Position numbers and translations under genes: made by a program | Assembly: GCF_049532985.1 (NCBI RefSeq) | Contig: NZ_CP186693.1 | Coordinates: 2,976,001 to 3,040,000 of the forward strand | Direction of reading: 5' to 3' | Length of the DNA: 64,000 nt | Source: Promicromonospora sp049532985 | GTDB taxonomy: Bacteria; Actinomycetota; Actinomycetes; Actinomycetales; Cellulomonadaceae | Shown here: positions 25,801 through 32,458 of the stretch, piece after piece | How positions within the stretch are numbered: the first letter of the stretch is position 1 | Layout: the number at the start of each line of letters is the position of its first letter | Notes under the pieces: model-generated | Databases searched by the model: none | What the model was told of the DNA's origin: nothing | Seen by the model: only the letters and a program-made list of their open reading frames with translations

Positions 25801-27045
25801 ACCGCGGAGGCCGAGCCCGAGTACGAGGTGCTGGAGCGCCTGGTCCGGCGGCTCGGGTCGAGCGACCCCGCCGACCGCGCCTGGCGCGCGCTGTGCCTCG
25901 ACACCCGCCGGCACGTGCACTTCACGGGCGTCGAGGTCACGGCCGGCGGCATCGCCCTGGCGGTGCACGACTCGTCCGCCGGCCTGTCGGGCGGGCAGCG
26001 CCAGAAGCTCGTGGTGTTCTGCCTGGCCGCGGCGCTGCGCTACCAGCTCGCCGGGGCATCCGACTCGGCCGCGCCCGCCTACGGCTCGATCCTGCTGGAC
26101 GAGGCGTTCGACAAGGCCGACACGGCGTTCACCCGCACCGCCATGGACACGTTCGCGGCGTTCGGGTTCCACATGATCCTGGCCACGCCGCTCAAGCTGC
26201 TCCAGACCCTGGAGGACCACGTGGGCGGCATCGGCCTGGCCACGTGCCGTGAGATGCGCGAGTCGCGCGTGGACGTGGTGCTGCTGGAGACGCCGCTGCC
26301 GGACGTCGAGCCGGTCCCCTCGGCGACCCGGGGCGGGTCGGGCGGGGGGTCTGGTGTCGCGGGCGGTGGTGTCGCGGGCGGTGGTGTGGCCGGCGGTGGC
26401 GCCCCGGCAGCCGGTGTCCCGGCAGCCGGTGTCGCGGGGGCCGGTGTCGCGGGGGCCGGTGTCGCGGGGGCCGGGACCGGTTCGGGGTCCGGCGTCGGGC
26501 CGGAGGCTTCCAGAGCGGTGCCGGCGTCCGCGGAGGCCGCAGCGGCCACCCCGGCGCGCGGGCTACCGGCCGTCCCACCCCCGCCTCCCCCACCCCCGCC
26601 GGCGCCCGGGCCTGACGGCACGTCCGTGCCACGGCCGGAACCGCTGTCCGTACCGGCACCACGACGGGCTCCGGCCAACCCGGGGTCGGCAGCGGCCGCA
26701 CCCGGTGCGGCACCGGCGCCCGGGCCGGCCACCCCGGTCTCGGCACCCGGACCGGTCGGCCCGACGTCGGTCTCCGCGCCGTCGGCTCCGCCGGCCGGGC
26801 CCACGCCCGCCGACCCCGCGCCCGCCGGGCCCGCGCCGGCCACCACCGGGTCGGCCACCCCCGCGCCGGCTGACCCAGCGTCGGCTGACCCGGCGTCGGC
26901 GTCCGTCACCGACGCGAACCCCGCGCCGGTGACGGAGACCGGGGCCGGCGGTGAGCCGGAACCCGACTGGTCCGTCACGGTCACGCCGTCGGACCCGGAC
27001 GGCCCGCCCGCACCCCGCATGATGTCGCGCCGCCCGACCCTCTGA
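22897..27045 (+). CDS. jetC: Wadjet SMC-like ATPase JetC with internal insert and long disordered tail
   Basis: This 1382-residue ATPase has Walker A GHSGSGKSS (residues 39-47), long coiled coils, a hinge-like domain (MAGWLHRRLSEQYDYLCVDD), the signature LSGGQRQKL near residue 1030 and Walker B SILLDEAFDKAD near 1066. It is the SMC (MksB-type) subunit that would extrude foreign plasmid DNA. The ordered part ends about residue 1141. Two low-complexity parts stand out: a Thr-Gly-Ala-x-Pro repeat at about 411-458 inside the first coiled coil, and a Gly/Ala/Pro tail of about 240 residues. No jetD follows; the next gene is cofE on the other strand. Confidence 0.92.
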   Translation: MTSPHPGQWRLARIELVNWGTFSGHHVVPVPREGFLLTGHSGSGKSSVVDAVAAVLTPPEHLRFNAAAAGTGATEREAGDRDVVSYVRGAWRHRTDESTGEVVPDHLRPGATWSGVLLRYSSGTGAPGSVVTLVRLFHLTRGSSTPSTLHVVVPGEAGLLDFERYVRSGPDVAGVTAAWPEATVSERHGPFAAAFTQALGIGSEQALVLLHRTQSAKNLGSLDDLFRGHMLDEPGTFGLAAEAVEQFADVARAYADIETSRRQIEHLSRLAALTKAYDEGSAAGVRAATLRGSLETFKDAWKLDLAHGALAEAKAAEERAQHHRKAADTEVEVAANTHQQAVNVLGARGGQALATQADRLQRAGEIAALVRTRRGELATDLESVGMTMPETFAEFAALKEKARWELGGTRPPATGAVPTLTGAVPAVTTGATPAVATGATPTVGTGATPAVTGAVATVSRQRAPEALDAGIREALAARSAVGLRHEAVAQRIQAVRQTQTNVPAELAAARRAVAEQAGLDVSALPFAAELLRVREEDEQWRPVIEAVLRPLATLVLVAPAHRAAVAGAVAAGPGLRYRVVGVRNDAPRSADDASLVHKVEVADGPMAGWLHRRLSEQYDYLCVDDPSGLDLHERAVTRDGLVKHGPEEIEQPELPGVEDWALGWDADDRLDQLLELARETQARLAQADAAVADAVAEQREAVRRQLTLRHVARREWREVDIETAEADLTDAQASFDRLLDGTMDLLQASQDVAAAETRLDQARAAAAEAADALAEARAHRRSLERVVAELGDAPTTAIPLAHREELEKRYAAVRQTVTHEVIDDVSLSVSRTLDAEREAGLRSSAAAEREIVGLLSEFRRRWPAITRDLTAQVGDRSRYLEVLERIRTSRLPEQEARFADLLTDQARRALRKLAAEIRQAPATIRERIVGVNASLRRSPFDTDRYLEIRVKERRPAAVEEFLATLDTLTAEAEPEYEVLERLVRRLGSSDPADRAWRALCLDTRRHVHFTGVEVTAGGIALAVHDSSAGLSGGQRQKLVVFCLAAALRYQLAGASDSAAPAYGSILLDEAFDKADTAFTRTAMDTFAAFGFHMILATPLKLLQTLEDHVGGIGLATCREMRESRVDVVLLETPLPDVEPVPSATRGGSGGGSGVAGGGVAGGGVAGGGAPAAGVPAAGVAGAGVAGAGVAGAGTGSGSGVGPEASRAVPASAEAAAATPARGLPAVPPPPPPPPPAPGPDGTSVPRPEPLSVPAPRRAPANPGSAAAAPGAAPAPGPATPVSAPGPVGPTSVSAPSAPPAGPTPADPAPAGPAPATTGSATPAPADPASADPASASVTDANPAPVTETGAGGEPEPDWSVTVTPSDPDGPPAPRMMSRRPTL
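24127..24270. repeat. In-frame repeat encoding TGA-x-P units in JetC
   Basis: Imperfect units code for TGAVP, TGAVPAV, TGATPAV, TGATPTV and TGATPAV in a row. The repeats keep the reading frame and interrupt the heptad-rich N-terminal coiled coil. Confidence 0.8.
26349..26482. repeat. 15-bp minisatellite in the JetC tail
   Basis: Units related to GGTGTCGCGGGCGGT, then units of GCCGGTGTCGCGGGG, follow one another and encode VAGGG and VAGAG pentapeptides. The 15-bp length keeps frame, so copy number can change without breaking jetC. Confidence 0.85.
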
Positions 27046-27065
27046 CGCAACGCCGGGTCCACGCA

Positions 27066-27111
27066 CCAGCCGTCCGGCTCGCCCCACCGGCGAGCCGAGT
27101 CGGACGGCTGG
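27066..27111 (+). terminator. Terminator of the jetABC operon
   Basis: A compound hairpin lies 20 nt after the jetC stop: an 11-bp outer stem (CCAGCCGTCCG with CGGACGGCTGG) encloses an inner stem (GGCTCGCC with GGCGAGCC). It lacks a U-tract, as is usual in high-GC actinobacteria, and could also serve the convergent cofE transcript. Confidence 0.7.
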
Positions 27112-27193
27112 CCGGACCGGGCAGCTCGCACGCCGCCGGACGCGCCAGACCACCCGGACCACAAGACCACCGGACCGCAAGACTGCCGGGACG

Positions 27194-27997
27194 TCAGCCG
27201 CCGGCCCGGTGGTCGTCGGTCCGGCCGGCCCGCCCGTCCGCCACCCCGCGGGCGTAGGCCTCCGCCGACCCCTCGCGGAACAGGTCGTCGGCGCTGCCGC
27301 GCACCAGCACGCGCGCGCCGGGGCCGTCGTCGTCGGTCACGTGGTGCGTCATGCCGCGCACGACGGCGACCGCGCGCCCGCTCGCCTTGCCGCGGACCAG
27401 CTCCGACGCGGCGGCGATCTCGTCGACGACGGCGGTGACGGTCACGTTCAGCGGGCGACCGTGGCTGTCGGTGCTGCCGCGCAGGTCGTCGGTGGGCGCG
27501 ATCCCCGCGCAGCCGATGGCGATGTCCACCAGCGCGTCGCGCCAGGGGCGCCCGGCCGTGTCGGTGACGACCACGCCGAGGCGCCGCAGGCCGAGCCGCT
27601 GGACGAGGGCCGCCCGGATGGTCCGGGCCGAGGCGTCCGGGTCCACGGGGAGCAGCAGCACCGTGCCCTCCGGGGTGTTGCTCGCGTCCACCCCTGCCGC
27701 GGCCATCACGAGGCCGAGCTTGTTCTCCACGATCCGCAGCGGGGCCTGCCCGGGCCGTTCGCGCCGGGCCACCACCCGCACGGTCTCGGCGGTGATGGCC
27801 GCCTCCCGGTCGTCGGCGGCGACCACCCGGCCTTCCGCCTTGGACACGATCTTGGAGGTCACGACGACGACGTCGCCGTCGCGTGGCCGGTCCTGGTCGT
27901 CGAGGCCGGCGAGGAGGCCGGCGACGAGCGCGCCGAGGTCGTCGCCGGGCCGGATCTCGGGCAGGCCGTCGGGGGCCCAGACACTGAGTCGTTCCAC
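27194..27997 (-). CDS. cofE: Coenzyme F420-0:L-glutamate ligase
   Basis: The 267-residue protein is CofE: it has GDVVVVTSKIVSKAEGR, the KLGLVMAAAGVDASN segment and RLGLRRLGVVVTDTAGRPWR, all conserved in the GTP-dependent ligase that adds gamma-linked glutamates to F420-0. It stands alone, without the nitroreductase-like domain of mycobacterial FbiB. GTG 27997 follows GAGGAT by 6 nt, a weak leaderless signal. Two predicted F420-using proteins occur nearby (15208 and 29642). Confidence 0.9.
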   Translation of the reverse strand: MERLSVWAPDGLPEIRPGDDLGALVAGLLAGLDDQDRPRDGDVVVVTSKIVSKAEGRVVAADDREAAITAETVRVVARRERPGQAPLRIVENKLGLVMAAAGVDASNTPEGTVLLLPVDPDASARTIRAALVQRLGLRRLGVVVTDTAGRPWRDALVDIAIGCAGIAPTDDLRGSTDSHGRPLNVTVTAVVDEIAAASELVRGKASGRAVAVVRGMTHHVTDDDGPGARVLVRGSADDLFREGSAEAYARGVADGRAGRTDDHRAGG

Positions 27998-28073
27998 GGG
28001 ACCATCCTCACACCAGCGACGGCGGGGACCGGTGCGATATCGTTCCCGGGGCAAAAGCCGAATTTGTCCGGTT

Positions 28074-28089
28074 CGCGAGATCTCTCGCG
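28074..28089. promoter_or_regulatory. Inverted repeat upstream of the protein kinase
   Basis: Arms CGCGAGA and TCTCGCG are separated by 2 nt, about 28 nt upstream of the kinase GTG. A regulator site or a leader hairpin are both possible. Confidence 0.4.
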
Positions 28090-28117
28090 TCGACCGTGAC
28101 CGACAGGGGGAACGTTC

Positions 28118-29623
28118 GTGGTGCAGGATCCGCCCTTGCGGACCTCGTCGATGCCCGAGCCCGCAGCGCTCCGGTCCGGCGAGCCACGCACGATCGGCCC
28201 GTTCCGTGTCCGGGCCCGCCTGGGCAGCGGCGGCATGGGCGACGTCTACCTCGGCACCGGCCGGCGCGGCCGGCAGGTCGCCATCAAGCTGATCCGGGGC
28301 GCCGCCCTGCACGACGACGAGTTCCGTGCCCGATTCCGGCGCGAGGTACGCGCTGTCGGCACGGTCCGCAGCCGGCACATCGCCAACCTGGTGGACGCCG
28401 ATCCCGACGCCGAGCTGCCGTGGCTCGCCACCGAGTACGTCCCCGGGCCGACGCTCTCCCAGTCGCTCGCCGCGGACGGTCCCCTCGCCGAGGCCGCGGT
28501 CCTGGAGCTGGTCCGCGGCGTGGCCGAGGCGCTGCTGGCGATCCACCGCGCGAACCTGGTGCATCGTGACGTCAAGCCGGGCAACGTGATCCTCGGCCCC
28601 GACGGGCCGCGGCTGATCGACCTGGGCGTGGTCGCCACGACCGACGCGACGCGGGTGACGATGACCGGGCAACCCGTCGGCACCCCCATGTACATGGCCC
28701 CCGAGCAGGCGGCGGGCAACCGCGCGACGTCGGCCGCCGACGTCTGGGCGCTGGGCGCGCTGGCGTACTACGCGGCGACGGGCCACCACCTCTACGAGGG
28801 TGACCACCCCGCCGTGGTCCTGTACCGCGTCTCGGCGCAGGACCCGTCGTACGACGACGCGCCCGGGTACCTCCGCCCGTTCCTCGACGCGTGCCTGGTC
28901 CGCGAGCCGGAGCGCCGGCCGTCGCTGGACGCGATCCTGCGCTCGCTCGGGGTGCCCGACCAGTCGGCCCTGGCCACCCTGCCCGTGCTGGGACCGGGCC
29001 TCCTGCCGTCCACGCGACGGGACGGCCCGCTGCGCCGTCCCCGGTGGTCGCGCGTCGCACTGACCGCCGGGGCCGTGACGACGGTGCTCCTGGGCGGGAC
29101 GGTGGCCGGCGTCTGGTACTCGCTGGCCGACGACGTGCGCGACGGCCCGGGCACGACCGTGACCGACGACACCGCGCCACCGCAGAGCACGTCGCCCCTG
29201 CCGTCGCAGCCGCCCGTGCCGGGCAGCCAGAGCGTGGCGATCGCCGACGGGAGCCTGGACCACCCGTGGCCGCCGGGTCACACCCTGCGGCTCGGCGACG
29301 GCTCGTGCTGGGTCGCGGGCGTGGCCGGGGTGCGAGGGCGGCAGGTCACGCTCTCGATCGCGTGCGACCGGACCGGCTCGGACAGGTGGGGCCACCCGGT
29401 GCCGCACGAGTGGTTGCGCGTCGCCGCGGTCGGGCAGGACGGGACCGTCGCGGAGGCCGTCGCCGGGAACGCGACGGCCCGGGACACGTTCTGGACGCGC
29501 GGTCCGCTGGCGGACCGGTCGGCCGTCGCGGTCACCGTCACGCTGCCCGACGTCGGGCCGCTCGCCGCCGTCGAGCTGCGGCACGAGGACGGCTACGGCG
29601 GGTACTGGTCCGCCACGGTGTGA
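28118..29623 (+). CDS. Membrane-anchored serine/threonine protein kinase
   Basis: This 501-residue protein has a PknB-type kinase domain with the Gly-rich loop LGSGGMGDVYLG, ATP-binding Lys57 (VAIKLI), the catalytic loop HRDVKPGN (149-156) and MAPEQ. The metal-binding DFG is DLG (168-170), a frequent variant. A membrane helix (VALTAGAVTTVLLGGTVAGV) follows near residue 315, and an extracellular domain of about 165 residues with two cysteines (GDGSCWVAG, LSIACDR) forms the C-terminus. It lacks PASTA repeats, so the ligand is unknown. GTG 28118 has GGGGGAA upstream. Confidence 0.9.
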   Translation: MVQDPPLRTSSMPEPAALRSGEPRTIGPFRVRARLGSGGMGDVYLGTGRRGRQVAIKLIRGAALHDDEFRARFRREVRAVGTVRSRHIANLVDADPDAELPWLATEYVPGPTLSQSLAADGPLAEAAVLELVRGVAEALLAIHRANLVHRDVKPGNVILGPDGPRLIDLGVVATTDATRVTMTGQPVGTPMYMAPEQAAGNRATSAADVWALGALAYYAATGHHLYEGDHPAVVLYRVSAQDPSYDDAPGYLRPFLDACLVREPERRPSLDAILRSLGVPDQSALATLPVLGPGLLPSTRRDGPLRRPRWSRVALTAGAVTTVLLGGTVAGVWYSLADDVRDGPGTTVTDDTAPPQSTSPLPSQPPVPGSQSVAIADGSLDHPWPPGHTLRLGDGSCWVAGVAGVRGRQVTLSIACDRTGSDRWGHPVPHEWLRVAAVGQDGTVAEAVAGNATARDTFWTRGPLADRSAVAVTVTLPDVGPLAAVELRHEDGYGGYWSATV

Positions 29624-29641
29624 CCGTGTGGCGAGGCGAGC

Positions 29642-30634
29642 TCACCGCACCAGCTTGGGCAGCACCTCGCGGCCGAACGTCTCGATCCACTCGCGCTGGT
29701 TGCGCCCCACGTTGTGCAGGTAGATGCGGTCGAAGCCCAGGTCCACGTAGCGCTGGAGCGAGGCCCGGTGCTCGTCCGGGTCGGCCGACACCAGCACCCG
29801 CCCCTCGAAGTCCTCAGGGCGCACCATGCGGGCGAGCTGCGCGAAGTCGTGCGGCGACCGGATGTCGGACCGCGGGAACCGCATGCCGCCCACCGGCCAC
29901 TCCGTCAGCGCGTTGGCGACGGCCTCCTCCTGCGTGGGTGCCCAGGACAGGTGGAGCTGGAGCGCCTTGGGCATCCGCGCCGGGTCACGGCCCGCCTCGC
30001 GGGCACCGTCGGCGAACCGGCTGAGCAGGGTGGACATCCGTTCCAGCGGCGCGGCCTGCGTGATCAGCCCGTCCGCCGTCCGCCCGGCGCGACGGGCCGT
30101 GACCGGGCCCGCCGTGGCGACGAGGATCTCGGGGGCGGCGTCCGGCATGGTCCACAGGCGCGTCGACTCCAGCTTGAAGTAGGTGCCCGCGTGCTTCACG
30201 TCCCGCCCGGCCAGCGAGCCGGTGAACAGCTTCCGGATGATCTCGACGGCCTCGAACATGCGGTTGATGCGTTCCGCTGCCTCGGGCCAGTAGCCGCCCA
30301 CGACGTGCTCGTTGAGGGCCTCCCCCGAGCCCACTCCGAGCCAGTGCCGGCCCGGGTTCATCGCCGCCAGCGTCGCCGACGCCTGGGCCACCACGGCGGG
30401 GTGCCAGCGGAACGTCGGCGCCGTCACGGGCCCGAGGTCGCCCGTCGTGTGCTCGGCCGCCGCGGCCAGCACGTTCCACACGAAGCCCGCCTGGCCCTGC
30501 TGCGGGGTCCAGGGCTGGAAGTGGTCGGCGGCCATGACGCCGGAGAAGCCGTGCGCCTCCGCGAACGCCGCCAGCTCGACCGCCTCGCGCGGCGCGAACT
30601 GCTCCAGCATCGCGGCATACCCGATGTTCACCAC
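29642..30634 (-). CDS. LLM-class F420-dependent oxidoreductase (TIGR03557 type)
   Basis: The 330-residue luciferase-like enzyme begins VNIGYAAMLEQFAPREAVEL and has VMAADHFQPWTPQQGQAGF, then WLGVGSGEALNEHVVG, typical of the F420-dependent subgroup close to glucose-6-phosphate dehydrogenase-like proteins. It should use F420 as hydride acceptor or donor; the substrate is unknown. GTG 30634 follows TAGGCT by 6 nt, so it is probably leaderless. It is convergent with the kinase gene. Confidence 0.88.
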   Translation of the reverse strand: MVNIGYAAMLEQFAPREAVELAAFAEAHGFSGVMAADHFQPWTPQQGQAGFVWNVLAAAAEHTTGDLGPVTAPTFRWHPAVVAQASATLAAMNPGRHWLGVGSGEALNEHVVGGYWPEAAERINRMFEAVEIIRKLFTGSLAGRDVKHAGTYFKLESTRLWTMPDAAPEILVATAGPVTARRAGRTADGLITQAAPLERMSTLLSRFADGAREAGRDPARMPKALQLHLSWAPTQEEAVANALTEWPVGGMRFPRSDIRSPHDFAQLARMVRPEDFEGRVLVSADPDEHRASLQRYVDLGFDRIYLHNVGRNQREWIETFGREVLPKLVR

Positions 30635-30702
30635 GCGCCCAGCCTATGCGGCACCCCGGGCGCCCCGGCCTCGGGCTGCGCACCGGACACCGCCGTGTCG
30701 GG

Positions 30703-30730
30703 CGCCCAGGTCACGCCCGTGACCTGGGCG
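30703..30730 (-). terminator. Terminator of the toroid-protein gene
   Basis: Perfect 12-bp stem (CGCCCAGGTCAC with GTGACCTGGGCG) and a 4-nt loop, lying 12 nt beyond the stop of the 30743-31618 gene on the minus strand. Confidence 0.75.
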
Positions 30731-30742
30731 TCCGGCACGGGG

Positions 30743-31618
30743 TCACAGCCGGCCGTGCAGCCGGAGCGTCTGCAGGGCACCGAGCGTGACGATGCCGCGC
30801 CACTCCACGGACTGCCCCGGTGACCAGTGCAGGAAGTCGAAGTCCCAGCCGCCGTCGGCGAGCTGTTCCCCCTCGATCCGCTCCAGCTCCCCGGCGATCT
30901 GCGCCTCGGTGAACAGGGCACGGCTGGGTGTGCCGGGGCGGGGCGAGATGATCAGCGGCGTGAGCTGCTCGTCGTCCTGCCCGCCCTCCACGCGGATCGT
31001 CCCGTCCTCGCGCAGGGCCGGGCGCAGCCGCTCGACGGCGGCCGCGGCCCGGTCCGGCTCGGGCACGGCGTCGAGGAAGTCGACGGCGAACTTGACCGTG
31101 TAGCCGCCCACCGGTGCGTCGCCGTCGAGCTGCCCCCAGCACCACGCCGTGGCCGCGTCGAGCCACTCGTGCTCCACCCCCAGCTCCCAGAGGTGCGCGG
31201 CGACGGCGAACGTCAGCATGCCGCCGTCGTTCGGTTGCATCCACGGCGCCGCGGGATAGGCGGCGGCAGTCGGCAGCACGTGCGGCACGCGGCCGTCCGC
31301 GAGCGCGACGCCGGCCAGCCAGTCCGCGGTCTCGGTGGCCAGGCGTGCCACCTCGGGGTCGGCGGCGACGCCCAGCTCGGCCAGCACCGCAAGCGCGGAC
31401 ATCGCGCCGGAGACCTGGCTGTCGGGCCCCCGCAGATCGGGTTCGAGGGCGTGGCCCCAGCCGCCGTCGTCGTTCCGGTAGGGGCGCAGCGCGTCCAGGA
31501 CGGGGGCGGCCGGCGCGCCGTCGAACAGCGTGGCGAGACGGTGCCGCTCCAGGAGCCGGGCGTCCGCGTAGACGAACCGCCGGGCCGCGTCGATGTCGAT
31601 CGTCGTCGGTGTGCTCAT
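30743..31618 (-). CDS. Alpha/alpha-toroid (squalene-cyclase-fold) protein of unknown function
   Basis: The 291-residue protein has repeated Gly-Gly-Trp motifs with paired helices: RNDDGGWGHALEPDLRGPDS near the N-terminus, and LADGGWDFDFLHWSPGQSVEW near the C-terminus, the pattern of prenyltransferase or squalene-cyclase-like toroids. It lacks the DxDD or DCTAE catalytic motifs of cyclases, so an enzymatic role is not shown. It is soluble. The start is 11 nt before the 3' end of an AraC-type gene on the same strand. Confidence 0.65.
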   Translation of the reverse strand: MSTPTTIDIDAARRFVYADARLLERHRLATLFDGAPAAPVLDALRPYRNDDGGWGHALEPDLRGPDSQVSGAMSALAVLAELGVAADPEVARLATETADWLAGVALADGRVPHVLPTAAAYPAAPWMQPNDGGMLTFAVAAHLWELGVEHEWLDAATAWCWGQLDGDAPVGGYTVKFAVDFLDAVPEPDRAAAAVERLRPALREDGTIRVEGGQDDEQLTPLIISPRPGTPSRALFTEAQIAGELERIEGEQLADGGWDFDFLHWSPGQSVEWRGIVTLGALQTLRLHGRL

Positions 31619-31628
31619 GGTGCCGACG

Positions 31629-32351
31629 CTAGGCGGCGGTCAGCACGGCGTCTTCCAGGAATCGGACCGCCGTGAAGCCTGTCAGACGACGCACCTCGTC
31701 GCTCATGTGCGCCTGACTGGCGTATCCGGCCGCGAGCGCCCGCTCCGCCAGGGGCGCCGGCCCGCCGCCGATCAGCCGGCGCAGGCGGGCCACCCGCCCG
31801 AGCGTCTTGGGTCCGTACCCGACGGCGTCCACGGTGCGGCGGTGCAGGTGCCGCTCGCTGACCCCGAGGTCGGCGGCGACGCCGGAGATGCGCGCGCCGG
31901 GCAGCCCGAGCCGGCGTGCGGCGGCCGCGACCAGGCCGTCCCGTTCCGCCCTGCGCCGCAGCACCGCGCGTGCGAGCAGGTCGAGCCGGCCGGCGGGGTC
32001 CGCCGCGTCGAGCGCCTCGGCGAGTGCCGCACCGGCGCCGGGCCAGACCTGGGCGAGCGGGACGCGCTGGTCACGCACCTCCGACGCCGGGATGCCGAGG
32101 ACGGCGCCTGCCGCTCCGGGCCGGAGCCGGATGCCACTGGTGCGCGACGCCGCCGGGTCGGCGGCCGCGGCGACGACGACGGGACCGGTGTCGGCGCCGA
32201 CGACCACCAGCTCGCCGTCGAGCCGGACCAGGTCCACGCAGCCGTCCGGGATGACGCGCTGCTCGTGGCCCGGCGGCACGTCGTGCTCCCAGAGGCAGGC
32301 CACGACCGGCAGGAGGCCGGCCGGCGGCGCGAGCTCACGGTATGCGGTCAT
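31629..32351 (-). CDS. AraC-family transcriptional regulator
   Basis: The 240-residue protein has an N-terminal ligand domain resembling DUF6597 (LLPVVACLWEHDVPPGHEQ, then VIPDGCVDLV) and a C-terminal AraC double helix-turn-helix (ISGVAADLGVSERHLHRR, then LAERALAAGYASQAHMSDEV). ATG 32351 follows TAGCGT by 7 nt, giving a leaderless mRNA. It may control the toroid-protein gene just downstream or the divergent fused exporter. Confidence 0.88.
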   Translation of the reverse strand: MTAYRELAPPAGLLPVVACLWEHDVPPGHEQRVIPDGCVDLVRLDGELVVVGADTGPVVVAAAADPAASRTSGIRLRPGAAGAVLGIPASEVRDQRVPLAQVWPGAGAALAEALDAADPAGRLDLLARAVLRRRAERDGLVAAAARRLGLPGARISGVAADLGVSERHLHRRTVDAVGYGPKTLGRVARLRRLIGGGPAPLAERALAAGYASQAHMSDEVRRLTGFTAVRFLEDAVLTAA

Positions 32352-32458
32352 GGCAACCACGCTACGCGGGACCACCGACACCCCGGGTGGTGCCCGGCGG
32401 CGAGGTACGGATCCTGCGGGCCGGGGTGAATGTCAGTGGCGGGTGGCAAGGTCGTGCC

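Noticed and set aside
22408..26220. A 1270-codon minus frame across jetC
   Set aside because: It is the antisense shadow of the high-GC jetC gene and has no recognisable domain.
27046..27193. Possible short jetD or jetD remnant after jetC
   Set aside because: The 148 nt hold a terminator hairpin and low-complexity sequence; no TOPRIM-like motif is seen in any frame.
30743..31618. Terpene cyclase
   Set aside because: The fold pattern fits, but the DxDD and DCTAE-type catalytic motifs are absent.
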